Below the pieces are notes generated by a model. The model had not been told where the DNA came from, did not search any database, and saw only the letters and a program-made list of their open reading frames with translations. A stretch of DNA of 64,000 nucleotides from Castellaniella denitrificans (GTDB lineage: Bacteria > Pseudomonadota > Gammaproteobacteria > Burkholderiales > Burkholderiaceae_B): NCBI RefSeq assembly GCF_042653765.1, contig NZ_JBHSEZ010000009.1, forward strand, positions 1 to 64,000. Reading direction: 5' to 3'. Made by a program: the position numbers and the translations under genes. Numbering within the stretch: the first letter of the stretch is position 1; each line of letters starts with the position of its first letter. Positions 41,400-48,944 of this stretch are shown in pieces.

Positions 41400-42044
41400 A
41401 TGTTCACTGGTATCGTCGCGGCCGTGGGCCGCATCACCGAAGTCCGTCCCCTGGGGGACGGCGAGGACGCGGGCGTGCGCCTGTTCATCCAGGCCGGCAG
41501 CCTGCCGCTGGCGGCGACCCGCCTGGGCGACTCGATCGCCATCCAGGGCGCCTGCATGACGGCCGTCGCCCTGCACGGGGACGCGTTCGAGGTCGACGTC
41601 TCGCGCGAAAGCCTGGACCGCACCTGCGGCCTGGACCGGCCCGGCGAGGTCAATCTGGAACACGCCCTGCGGCTGGGCGACAGCCTGGACGGGCATCTGG
41701 TGTCCGGCCACGTCGACGGCGTGGGCCGCGTGACCTGCTTCGACGCCGTGGGGGAATCGACCGAACTGCGCATCATCGTCCCGGCCCATCTGTCGAAATA
41801 CCTAGCCTACAAGGGCTCGGTCACGGTCAACGGCGTCAGCCTGACGGTCAACCGGGTGGACGACCAGGAAGAGGGCACGGAGATCTCCATCAACCTGATC
41901 CCGCACACCGTCCAGGTCACGACCCTGCGCAACCTGGAAGTCGGCTCTCCCGTCAATCTCGAGATCGACCTGATCGCCCGCTACGTCGAGCGCATGGTCG
42001 GCGGCATGGGGGCGGCCGCGCCCGCGGGCCTGGGCGCCGCCTGA
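41400..42044 (+). CDS. ribE: Riboflavin synthase alpha chain
   Basis: The 214-residue enzyme dismutates two 6,7-dimethyl-8-ribityllumazine molecules to riboflavin. It is made of two similar beta-barrel halves: MFTGIVAAVGRITEV at the start, and the second barrel beginning GHLVSGHVDGVGRVTCF near residue 99. VTVNGVSLTVNRV lies near residue 141. The start is 3 bases after ribD, so both are co-translated. I see no FMN riboswitch. The gene name differs between species (ribC or ribE). Confidence 0.95.
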   Translation: MFTGIVAAVGRITEVRPLGDGEDAGVRLFIQAGSLPLAATRLGDSIAIQGACMTAVALHGDAFEVDVSRESLDRTCGLDRPGEVNLEHALRLGDSLDGHLVSGHVDGVGRVTCFDAVGESTELRIIVPAHLSKYLAYKGSVTVNGVSLTVNRVDDQEEGTEISINLIPHTVQVTTLRNLEVGSPVNLEIDLIARYVERMVGGMGAAAPAGLGAA

Positions 42045-42121
42045 GCGCCCGGACGTGCGCTGCATGCGTCCTGGTCTCGGCCCGGCGCGCACCGCCGGCC
42101 GTGCCAGGTCCGGATCAGGCC

Positions 42122-42151
42122 CTGACGAATCGGGCATTCTTCTGTTAGAAT
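42122..42151 (+). promoter_or_regulatory. Promoter of tRNA-Ser
   Basis: CTGACG (42122-42127), an 18-base spacer and TAGAAT (42146-42151) lie about 40 bases before the tRNA. The fit to sigma-70 is moderate. Confidence 0.5.
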
Positions 42152-42189
42152 AGCGGACTTCGTCTGCCGCCATGGCGTGCGGGCGTGCA

Positions 42190-42280
42190 GGACAGGTGGC
42201 CGAGTGGTTGAAGGCGCACGCCTGGAAAGCGTGTATACGTGAATAGCGTATCGGGGGTTCGAATCCCCCCTTGTCCGCCA
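42190..42280 (+). tRNA. tRNA-Ser (anticodon GGA)
   Basis: A 91-base serine tRNA reading UCC/UCU. Acceptor GGACAGG (42190-42196) pairs with CTTGTCC (42270-42276). The anticodon stem CACGC/GCGTG has loop CTGGAAA with GGA. The long variable arm (typical of tRNA-Ser) follows, then the T-arm with GGTTCGAATCC. G discriminator and encoded CCA (42278-42280). A terminator follows at 42288. Confidence 0.97.
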
Positions 42281-42287
42281 GGACTCG

Positions 42288-42321
42288 AGCCCTTGATTCC
42301 ACCCGGAATCAAGGGCTTTTT
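42288..42321 (+). terminator. Strong terminator after tRNA-Ser
   Basis: AGCCCTTGATTCC (42288-42300) pairs perfectly with GGAATCAAGGGCT (42305-42317) around ACCC, followed by T-run 42317-42321. Confidence 0.93.
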
Positions 42322-42337
42322 CATTAGCGCTGCCTCG

Positions 42338-43213
42338 ATGATCACATTCCAGCAAGCGCCGGTCCCGGCGCTGCGTCCTTTCATCGACCGACTGTGGGGC
42401 TGGGAAGCGGCTCCCGGCGAGTCCATCGCCCTGCCGGCCCTGCTGCCGGGCACCGGCGCCGAACTGTATTTCCATTATGGCGCGCCCTTCCGCCCGTGTG
42501 TGGCGGGCGTCCCGGCGGCGTCCCTGGGGAAGGGCCACCTGCTCTGCCTGCGCAGCGCCGTCCTGGACCTGGCGCCTCAGTCCGGGGTCGGGTTCGTCGC
42601 GGTCCGCTTCAGGGCCGGCGCGGTGTGCCGGTTCGTGCCGATGGCGGAATCCGCGCTGCGGGACGAGGCGCCGTCGTTCGCCCAGGTCTGGGGACCGGAG
42701 GGCCGGATCCTGCTGGATCGGCTGTCGGACGCGGCGGACCGGATCGAGCGCGCCGGGCTGCTGCAGCGTTTCCTGCTGGCCCGCCTGCGTCCCGAGGCCG
42801 CCGACCCGTGGGTCGAGGCGGGCATGGCCCTGGCGTACCGGGAAGGCGGGCGGCTGCGGATGGATGGCCTGGCGGGCAGGCTGGGCCTGGGGCGCAGGCA
42901 GCTTGAACGGCGCTGGCGGGTGCGGACAGGCCAGTCGCCGGCGGAATTCGCGCGCCTGGCGCGATTCCAGCGTACGGTGCGCCGCCTGATGCTGGACCGG
43001 CGGGTGCGCGTCGTCGACGCGGCGCTGGAAGGCGGGTACTGGGACCAGGCGCATTTCGTCCGGGATTTCGGATGCCGGGTCGGCATCGCACCGGGCGCCT
43101 GGCTGGCGGCGGCGCGGGCCAGGACGCATTTCTACAATACCCGCCTGGAGGCGGCTGGCATGCTGTGCGCTCCATCCCGTTTGGATGAAGGAAGCATGCC
43201 ATGTACATTTTGA
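42338..43213 (+). CDS. AraC-family transcriptional regulator
   Basis: The 291-residue regulator has an N-terminal DUF6597-like domain (ALRPFIDRLWGWE and LPGTGAELYFHYG in the first 45 residues) and a C-terminal AraC helix-turn-helix pair (about residues 165-255), including LAGRLGLGRRQLERRW and DAALEGGYWDQAHFVRDF. ATG 42338 lies just after the tRNA terminator; the longer frame would start inside the tRNA gene. It overlaps the monooxygenase gene by 13 bases, so it may sense a compound handled by that enzyme. Confidence 0.88.
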   Translation: MITFQQAPVPALRPFIDRLWGWEAAPGESIALPALLPGTGAELYFHYGAPFRPCVAGVPAASLGKGHLLCLRSAVLDLAPQSGVGFVAVRFRAGAVCRFVPMAESALRDEAPSFAQVWGPEGRILLDRLSDAADRIERAGLLQRFLLARLRPEAADPWVEAGMALAYREGGRLRMDGLAGRLGLGRRQLERRWRVRTGQSPAEFARLARFQRTVRRLMLDRRVRVVDAALEGGYWDQAHFVRDFGCRVGIAPGAWLAAARARTHFYNTRLEAAGMLCAPSRLDEGSMPCTF

Positions 43214-43506
43214 TGGTGGAATTGCGCGGCCGCCCGGAGCGCCTGGACGAACTGGAGTCGGTGCTGCGTTCGCTGGCCGCGGTGGCCGGGACCGAGCCCG
43301 GCATCGCCTGCTATGCCGCGCAGCGCCGCGAGGATCGGCCCGATGTGTTCCTGCTGTGCGAATGGTACCGGGACGAGGCCGCCTGGGAAGCGCACATGGC
43401 GCTGGAGCCGGTGCGCGAGGCGCTGGGGCGCTTCGATGCGCTGCTGGCCGCGCCGCCCGGGATCACGCGCTGCGCCCCGGTGGCGCTGGCGTGCTGGCAG
43501 GCCTGA
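43201..43506 (+). CDS. Antibiotic biosynthesis monooxygenase (ABM/YgiN-like) domain protein
   Basis: A 101-residue single ABM-domain protein of the dimeric ferredoxin-like alpha+beta barrel fold. Related proteins are quinol monooxygenases or haem-degrading enzymes. Typical parts are GRPERLDELESVLRSLAAV near the start, EPGIACYAAQR near residue 32, and VFLLCEWYRDEAAWEAHMA near residue 49. It starts within the last 13 bases of the AraC gene with AAGGAAG upstream, so the two are coupled. The substrate is unknown. Confidence 0.82.
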   Translation: MYILMVELRGRPERLDELESVLRSLAAVAGTEPGIACYAAQRREDRPDVFLLCEWYRDEAAWEAHMALEPVREALGRFDALLAAPPGITRCAPVALACWQA

Positions 43507-43527
43507 CCGGCCGCGCGCCGCCGGGCT

Positions 43528-44310
43528 TCAGTCCATGCCCGGCACGGTGTTGGAAAAGCCGCAGTCCACGTGCAGGATCTCGCCGGTGATGCCGCTGGCC
43601 AGGTCCGACAGCAGGAAGGCGGCGGCGTTGCCGACGTCCTCGATGGTGACGTTGCGGCCCAGGGGGGACTGGGATTCCACGTACTTCAGCATGTTGGAGA
43701 AGTCGCGGATGCCGCTGGCCGCCAGGGTCTTGATCGGACCGGCGGAGATGCCGTTGGCGCGCAGGCCCTTCCTGCCCAGGGACCGGGCCAGGTAGCGCAC
43801 GCTGGCTTCCAGGGACGCCTTGGCCAGGCCCATCATGTTGTAGTTGGGGATGGCTTTTTCCGCGCCCAGGTAGGTCAGGGTCAGGACCGAGCCGTTGCGG
43901 CCTTCCAGCATCGGCAGGGCGGCCTTGGCCAGGGCGGGGAAGCTGTAGGCGGAAATGTCGTGGGCGATGCGGAAGTTCTCGCGCGTCATGCCGTCCAGGA
44001 AGTCGCCTTCCAGCGCGTCGCGCGGAGCGAAGCCGATGGAATGCACCAGGCCGTCCAGTCCGTCCCAGTGCTCGCGCAGGGTGGCGAAGGTGGATTCGAT
44101 CTGGGCGTCGTCGGCGACGTCGCAGGGGATGACGATGCTGCTGCCGAGTTCCTCGGCGAAGCCGCGCACCCGGCCTTCGAAACGCTCGCCGACATAGGTG
44201 AGGGCCAGTTCGGCGCCCTGGGCGCGGCAGGCATGCGCGATGCCGTAGGCGATGGATCGGTTCGAGAGTACGCCGGTGATCAGGAGGCGTTTGCCGTTAA
44301 GAAAACCCAT
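43528..44310 (-). CDS. fabI: Enoyl-[acyl-carrier-protein] reductase (NADH)
   Basis: FabI reduces enoyl-ACP in each round of fatty-acid elongation and is the target of triclosan-type inhibitors. The 260-residue protein starts MGFLNGKRLLITGVLSNRSIAYG with the NADH-binding motif. The active-site pattern Y-x6-K is intact: TLTYLGAEKAIPNYNMMGLAKASLE, with Tyr near 156 and Lys near 163. The 3' end of the AraC-ABM pair faces it (convergent). A dispersed repeat lies just upstream of its start region. Confidence 0.96.
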   Translation of the reverse strand: MGFLNGKRLLITGVLSNRSIAYGIAHACRAQGAELALTYVGERFEGRVRGFAEELGSSIVIPCDVADDAQIESTFATLREHWDGLDGLVHSIGFAPRDALEGDFLDGMTRENFRIAHDISAYSFPALAKAALPMLEGRNGSVLTLTYLGAEKAIPNYNMMGLAKASLEASVRYLARSLGRKGLRANGISAGPIKTLAASGIRDFSNMLKYVESQSPLGRNVTIEDVGNAAAFLLSDLASGITGEILHVDCGFSNTVPGMD

Positions 44311-44354
44311 GGTGTGTTCCAGTCTAGACAGTTTAATTGGAGCGAAGATCTCTC

Positions 44355-44420
44355 CACCTCGCCGCCTGCATGCGGCTCGGATTCGTCAGGCACGGAACAG
44401 TCCGCGGGGACTGTTCCGTG
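44355..44420 (-). repeat. Dispersed two-hairpin repeat, copy C (inverted)
   Basis: On the minus strand: perfect 13-base hairpin CACGGAACAGTCC/GGACTGTTCCGTG (44391-44420), GCCTGACGAATCCGAG, second hairpin GCCGC/GCGGC (44361-44365 with 44372-44376) around a TGCA core, tail GAGGTGG. It sits 3' of mltD and upstream of fabI. Confidence 0.85.
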
Positions 44421-44427
44421 ACCGGAC

Positions 44428-45831
44428 TCATCCTTGTACATCCGTTCCCGGTACGCGCAGGCGCTGGCCGGCGGACAGGGAGGACCCCTTCAGGTTGTTG
44501 AGCTTGCGCAGGGCGTCCACCGAGGTGTTGTAGCGCCGCGCCAGCGAATACAGGGTGTCGCCCTGGCGGATCGTGTGGGTGCGGACGCTGGGCTTGGGCC
44601 GCAGGTCCGGCGCGTTCAGCCGGGCGGATGCGCGGGACGGGGCGCCGGCCTGCCTGGCCGGTGCGGACCTGGCCGCCGGTTCCGTGGCGGACGCCTGGTA
44701 GGACGCCAGCATGAGGCCGCCGGCCGGGGCTTCCCGGGCGGGGATCAGCAGGGTGGCGACGGTCGCGCGGGTCTGCTTCGATCCCAGCTTGTTGGCCTGG
44801 CGCAGCTGGTCCAGGGTGATGCCGTGCGCCTTGGCGATGCTGGCCAGGGATTGGCCCTTTTGCGGATGGACGACCTGCCAGGACGACAGGCGGCCCGTGT
44901 AGGATTCCAGGTTCTCGTTGAAGACGCCGACCTTGTCCAGCGGCAGGTGCAGGGCCGGATTGTGCGCGGCCAGGATGACGGGCCGGTTGTACGACGGATT
45001 CAGCGCCTGGAAGTCTTCCAGCGGCATTTCCGCCAGGGCCGCGGCCACGGCGACGTCCATGTCGCGCGATTTGTGCACCGTGGTGAAGTACGGGGCGTTG
45101 CTGACGTTGGGCAGGGTGATGCCGAATTTTTCCGGGCGGGCGATGATGTTCTTGATGGCCTGCAGCTTGGGCACGTAGTTGCGGGTTTCCTCCGGCATGT
45201 CCAGGGCGGTGTAGCCGGTGGGCTTGCCGGCGTCGGAAGCCTTGTCCATGGCGCGCTTCACGGCGCCCTCGCCCCAGTTGTACGAGGCCAGCGCCAGGTA
45301 CCAGTCGCCCTGGAAATCGTACAGGTAGCTCAGGTAGTCCAGCGCCGCCTGGGTGGAGGCCACCGGATCGCGCCGCTGGTCGCGCCACCAGTCCTGCTCC
45401 AGCTTGTAGTGCTGGCCGGTGCTGGGAATGAATTGCCACAGGCCGGATGCCTGGGACCGCGACAGGGCGTTGGGGTTGTAGGCGGATTCGACGAAGGGCA
45501 GCAGCGCCAGTTCCGTGGGCAGGCCGCGCCGGTTGAGCTCGTCGACGATGTAGTACAGGTATTTGCCCGCCCGCTGGCTCATGAGCAGCACCGATTGCGG
45601 GTGCGAGGCGTAGTAGTCCGTCCAGTAGTCGACCCGTTCGTTGCGCAGGTTGGGGATGGCGAAGCCGCGCCGGATGCGGTCCCACATGTCGCGGGGCGGG
45701 TGGGTCAGGTCGACGGTGCGCGAGGTGTCTTCCGCCACATAGACCTGGCGCTGGTCGGCCGTTTGGTGGCGGGTGGCACAGCCGGCCAGCACCACCAGGA
45801 TCAGCGGCAGGAGAAGTCGCAGGGTTTTCAT
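44428..45831 (-). CDS. mltD: Membrane-bound lytic murein transglycosylase D
   Basis: MltD cleaves peptidoglycan glycan strands, forming 1,6-anhydro ends. The 467-residue lipoprotein has a signal peptide with lipobox LAGC (about residue 18), a transglycosylase domain with catalytic Glu in LPFVESAYNPNALS near residue 115 and SGLWQFIPSTGQHY. Its two C-terminal LysM modules bind the wall: one around PQKGQSLASIAKAHGITLDQLRQAN and one from RTHTIRQGDTLYSLARRYN. Its product feeds the AnmK recycling step encoded 10 kb away. Copy C of the dispersed repeat follows the stop. Confidence 0.95.
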   Translation of the reverse strand: MKTLRLLLPLILVVLAGCATRHQTADQRQVYVAEDTSRTVDLTHPPRDMWDRIRRGFAIPNLRNERVDYWTDYYASHPQSVLLMSQRAGKYLYYIVDELNRRGLPTELALLPFVESAYNPNALSRSQASGLWQFIPSTGQHYKLEQDWWRDQRRDPVASTQAALDYLSYLYDFQGDWYLALASYNWGEGAVKRAMDKASDAGKPTGYTALDMPEETRNYVPKLQAIKNIIARPEKFGITLPNVSNAPYFTTVHKSRDMDVAVAAALAEMPLEDFQALNPSYNRPVILAAHNPALHLPLDKVGVFNENLESYTGRLSSWQVVHPQKGQSLASIAKAHGITLDQLRQANKLGSKQTRATVATLLIPAREAPAGGLMLASYQASATEPAARSAPARQAGAPSRASARLNAPDLRPKPSVRTHTIRQGDTLYSLARRYNTSVDALRKLNNLKGSSLSAGQRLRVPGTDVQG

Positions 45832-45931
45832 GGGTGGATCATCGGGGGGATTTGAGGCGCGAATTTCCCGATTTTACCCACGGAATCACGTGTTTGTGCG
45901 GAGAACTTCAGAAATCGCCCGAATCGGCAGC

Positions 45932-46741
45932 CTACTTGAAGTCGTTTTTCCATTGCCGCAGGCTGGCGAAGACCGCCTGGGGCGTGTCCAGGACCGACCG
46001 GGCATGCCCTTCGGCGGCCGCGCGGACCTCGGCCCGGCCTGCGCGCAGGAACGGGTTGGTTTCCCGTTCGAGGCCGATCGTGGATGGCACGGTGGGCATG
46101 CCCCGGGCACGCAGCCGGGCCACGTCCTGGGCGCGGCGCCGCAGGGCGGCGTTGTCGGGTTCGACCCGCAGGGCCCAGCGGATGTTGGATTCCGTGTATT
46201 CGTGCGCGCAGCACACCAGGGTGTCCGGCGCCAGCCGGGCCAGCTTGTCCAGGGAGTCGGACATCTGGGCGGGGGTGCCTTCGAACAGGCGTCCGCAGCC
46301 GGCCGCGAACAGCGTGTCGCCGCAGAAGACCACGGGCCGGCCGGGGTCCAGCAGGCCGGCGTAGGCGATGTGGCCCGCCGTGTGGCCGGGGATGTCCAGC
46401 ACCTGGAATCGCAGCCCCGTGCCCGGCAGGTCCACGGTGTCGCCTTCGGACAGAGCCACGTCGCGGACCGGGATGTTTTCGTGGCGCGGCCCGTAGACGC
46501 GCGCCCCGGTTCGCTGTTGTAATGCACGCACCCCGCCGACGTGGTCGCCGTGATGGTGCGTGATCAGGATGGCTTCCAGGATCGGCCCGTCGCGCAGCAG
46601 GGCTTCGACGGGGCCGGGTTCCCCGGGGTCCACGACGAGGGCGTGGCCGTTTTTCTGTACCATCCAGATATAGTTGTCCGACAGGGCCGGGATGGGCGTC
46701 AGGACGGCCTGCGCGGCTGGAGCGGGGGCGGACGGGTTCAT
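45932..46741 (-). CDS. gloB: Hydroxyacylglutathione hydrolase (glyoxalase II)
   Basis: GloB hydrolyses S-lactoylglutathione, the second step of methylglyoxal detoxification. The 269-residue metallo-beta-lactamase-fold protein has the dinuclear metal motif THHHGDHVGG near residue 62, GHTAGHIAY near residue 121 and CGDTLFAAGCGRLFEG near residue 142. The C-terminal glutathione-binding part has ETNPFLR. ATG 46741 is only 15 bases from the divergent methyltransferase start, so their control regions overlap each other's coding sequence. Confidence 0.95.
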   Translation of the reverse strand: MNPSAPAPAAQAVLTPIPALSDNYIWMVQKNGHALVVDPGEPGPVEALLRDGPILEAILITHHHGDHVGGVRALQQRTGARVYGPRHENIPVRDVALSEGDTVDLPGTGLRFQVLDIPGHTAGHIAYAGLLDPGRPVVFCGDTLFAAGCGRLFEGTPAQMSDSLDKLARLAPDTLVCCAHEYTESNIRWALRVEPDNAALRRRAQDVARLRARGMPTVPSTIGLERETNPFLRAGRAEVRAAAEGHARSVLDTPQAVFASLRQWKNDFK

Positions 46742-46756
46742 GGCAAGGGAGTCAAG

Positions 46757-47527
46757 GTGGCACCGCAGCGCGAAATGCCGATCGAATTGGCCGAATGGCT
46801 GGAAACCCCGGCGGGGCGGTACGTGCGCGCCTGGGAACAGCACCAAGTCGATGCCATGGTCAGCAATGCGTTCGGCTATCATGCCATACAAATCGGGCTG
46901 CCGCACTGGAACCTGCTGCAGGCCAACCGCATTCCCTACAAGGCCTGGGCGCACAGCCCCAGCGCGCCTTTCGGTACGCGGGCCGGCCGCCTGGTCTGCG
47001 AACCGGAGCAACTGCCCTTCGACACGCAGAGCATCGACCTGGTGGTCATGCCGCACGCCCTGGAATGGTGCGCGGACCCGCACCAGGCGCTGCGCGAGGT
47101 CGAGCGGGTCCTGATGCCCGAGGGCCGGGTGGTGCTGACCGGCTTCAACCCCTACAGCCTGTGGGGGCTGCGCGAATCCCTGCCGGGCCTGGACCTGCGC
47201 CTGCCGGTGCCGGTACCGTCCCAGGTTTCCCCGGCGCGCCTGAAGGACTGGTTCAAGCTGCTGTCCTTCGAGCCGGACCGGGGCCGCTTCGGCTGCTACG
47301 CTCCCTTGTGCGCGACCCAGTCCTGGCTGCATCGCTGGCGCTTCATGGAACATGCAGGCGACCGCTGGTGGCCCGCCGGCGGCGCCGTGTACGCGATCGC
47401 GGCGGTCAAGCGGGTGGCGGGCATGCGCCTGGTCGGGCCCGCCTGGCGCGAGCCGCGCCGCCGCCGCGTGCGCCGGGGCGCCGTGGCGCCCGTCGCCAAC
47501 CGAATCAACGAGGATATACATGGCTGA
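46757..47527 (+). CDS. SAM-dependent methyltransferase (YafS-like)
   Basis: The 256-residue class I methyltransferase of unknown substrate. The core is DLVVMPHALEWCADPHQALR near residue 95, followed by LMPEGRVVLTGFNPYSLWGLR. It resembles E. coli YafS and sits in the same place, between gloB and rnhA. The first glycine-rich SAM motif is weak (HAIQIGLPHWNLLQ). The start is GTG 46757, with GGGAG at 46747-46751 and a 5-base spacer; ATG 46775 has no ribosome site. The C-terminus is very basic. It overlaps rnhA by 8 bases. Confidence 0.85.
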   Translation: MAPQREMPIELAEWLETPAGRYVRAWEQHQVDAMVSNAFGYHAIQIGLPHWNLLQANRIPYKAWAHSPSAPFGTRAGRLVCEPEQLPFDTQSIDLVVMPHALEWCADPHQALREVERVLMPEGRVVLTGFNPYSLWGLRESLPGLDLRLPVPVPSQVSPARLKDWFKLLSFEPDRGRFGCYAPLCATQSWLHRWRFMEHAGDRWWPAGGAVYAIAAVKRVAGMRLVGPAWREPRRRRVRRGAVAPVANRINEDIHG

Positions 47528-47975
47528 ACCTAGAGTGGATGCCTGGACGGACGGCGCCTGCAAGGGCAATCCCGGTCCGGGCGGCTGGGGCGTGCTGCTG
47601 CGCCAGGGCCCGCACGAAAAGGCCCTGCACGGCGGCGAGCCGGACACGACCAACAACCGCATGGAGCTGATGGCCGTGATCCAGGCCCTGCGGGCGCTCA
47701 AGCGGCGCTGCGTCGTGACGGTGCACACCGATTCTTCCTACGTCCAGAAGGGCATGACCGAATGGCTGCCCAACTGGAAGCGGCGCGACTGGCGCACGGC
47801 GGACAGGAAGCCGGTGAAGAATGCCGATCTGTGGCGGCTCCTGGACGAGCTGGCCGCCGGGCATGAATTACACTGGCGGTGGGTCAAGGGCCATGCCGGC
47901 GACCCGGGTAATGAGCGGGCGGACGCCCTGGCCAATCTCGGCGTCGAGGACCCCCAGGGCACCCGCGCCTCCTGA
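47520..47975 (+). CDS. rnhA: Ribonuclease HI
   Basis: RnhA removes RNA from RNA-DNA hybrids. The 151-residue protein has all catalytic acidic residues: Asp in DAWTDGACKGNPGPGGWG near residue 10, Glu in NNRMELMAVIQAL near residue 49, Asp in TVHTDSSYVQKG near residue 71, and Asp/His near the end (VKGHAGDPGNERAD). ATG 47520 lies within the methyltransferase's last codons. dnaQ follows after 43 bases, the classical rnhA-dnaQ neighbourhood. Confidence 0.97.
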   Translation: MAEPRVDAWTDGACKGNPGPGGWGVLLRQGPHEKALHGGEPDTTNNRMELMAVIQALRALKRRCVVTVHTDSSYVQKGMTEWLPNWKRRDWRTADRKPVKNADLWRLLDELAAGHELHWRWVKGHAGDPGNERADALANLGVEDPQGTRAS

Positions 47976-48018
47976 ATTTCGCGATAGGGCCGGTCCCGGC
48001 GGACCGGCAAGGAAACCC

Positions 48019-48762
48019 ATGCGTCAAATCATTCTGGATACCGAAACCACGGGCCTGGAGCCCGATCAGGGCCACCGGGTGGTGGAACTGGCCTGCGTCG
48101 AGATCCTCAACCGGCGGGTCACCGACCGCCATCTGCACCTGTACCTGAACCCGGACCGCGACAGCGATCCCGAGGCCCTGCAGGTCCACGGGCTGACGAC
48201 CGAATTCCTGTCCGGGCATCCGCGCTTTCCGGAAGTCGCCCAGCAACTGGTGGATTTCGTGCGCGACGCCGAGGTCATCATCCACAACGCGGCCTTCGAC
48301 GTGAAGTTCCTGAACGCCGAACTGCGCCGCGCCAAGCTGCCGCCGTTCACCGACCTGTGCGCCAAGATCACCGATTCGCTGATGGTGGCGCGCGAGATGT
48401 TCCCGGGCAAGCGCAACAACCTGGACGCGCTGTGCGAACGGTTCGGCATTTCCAACGCGCACCGGACCCTGCACGGAGCCTTGCTGGACTCCGAATTGCT
48501 GGGCGAGGTCTGGCTGGCCATGACGCGCGGCCAGGATTCCCTGCTGGACGAGGCGCCCGACGACGCGGCGGGCGGGGCCGGCGCCGGCGTGGCCGGAGCG
48601 GCGGGGCGTTTCGATGCCTCGGGCCTGCCGGTCATCCAGGTCGATGCCCGAACCCTGCAGGCCCACGAAGCCTATCTGGACGGCCTCGACAAGGCCGCGG
48701 GCAAGCCCTGCCTGTGGCGCCGGATCGACACCCCCGCCGAAGCGGACGAAGCGGCGGCCTGA
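48019..48762 (+). CDS. dnaQ: DNA polymerase III epsilon subunit (3'-5' proofreading exonuclease)
   Basis: DnaQ proofreads for the replicative polymerase. The 247-residue protein has the exonuclease motifs ExoI (LDTETTGLEP, residues 6-15), ExoII (HNAAFDVKFLNAEL near residue 94) and ExoIII epsilon (RTLHGALLDSELLGEVW near residue 153). The C-terminal tail, needed to bind the alpha subunit, is linked by a Gly/Ala-rich stretch. AAGGAAACCC precedes ATG 48019. A tRNA-Val lies about 100 bases downstream. Confidence 0.96.
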   Translation: MRQIILDTETTGLEPDQGHRVVELACVEILNRRVTDRHLHLYLNPDRDSDPEALQVHGLTTEFLSGHPRFPEVAQQLVDFVRDAEVIIHNAAFDVKFLNAELRRAKLPPFTDLCAKITDSLMVAREMFPGKRNNLDALCERFGISNAHRTLHGALLDSELLGEVWLAMTRGQDSLLDEAPDDAAGGAGAGVAGAAGRFDASGLPVIQVDARTLQAHEAYLDGLDKAAGKPCLWRRIDTPAEADEAAA

Positions 48763-48771
48763 GGCGGCGCC

Positions 48772-48800
48772 CTGCGATCCGCCCCAAAACCATGTATAAT
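48772..48800 (+). promoter_or_regulatory. Promoter of tRNA-Val
   Basis: A perfect TATAAT at 48795-48800 with a weak CTGCGA (48772-48777) 17 bases upstream; located about 60 bases before the tRNA. Confidence 0.6.
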
Positions 48801-48859
48801 TATCGTCTTTCCAGTCGGCTGGTCCCGCGCGTTTCGCGCAGATCCTGAACAGCCCGATT

Positions 48860-48934
48860 GGGCGGTTAGCTCAGTGGTAGAGCACTGCCTTCACACGGCA
48901 GGGGTCACTGGTTCGAACCCAGTACCGCCCACCA
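48860..48934 (+). tRNA. tRNA-Val (anticodon CAC)
   Basis: 75-base valine tRNA. Acceptor GGGCGGT (48860-48866) pairs with ACCGCCC (48924-48930). D-arm TTAGCTCAGTGGTAGAGC; anticodon stem CTGCC/GGCAG with loop TTCACAC (anticodon CAC, reading GUG); T-arm CTGGTTCGAACCCAG. A discriminator and encoded CCA (48932-48934). The diguanylate cyclase gene's stop lies 10 bases away on the other strand. Confidence 0.97.
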
Positions 48935-48944
48935 TCCCGCCTTC

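Noticed and set aside
41380..42190. FMN riboswitch or other leader associated with ribD/ribE
   Set aside because: ribD and ribE start inside or directly after the preceding genes, so there is no leader long enough, and no conserved RFN-like pattern was seen.
42239..42337. N-terminal extension of the AraC regulator into the tRNA-Ser gene
   Set aside because: It would be translated from tRNA and terminator sequence; ATG 42338 begins the conserved protein.
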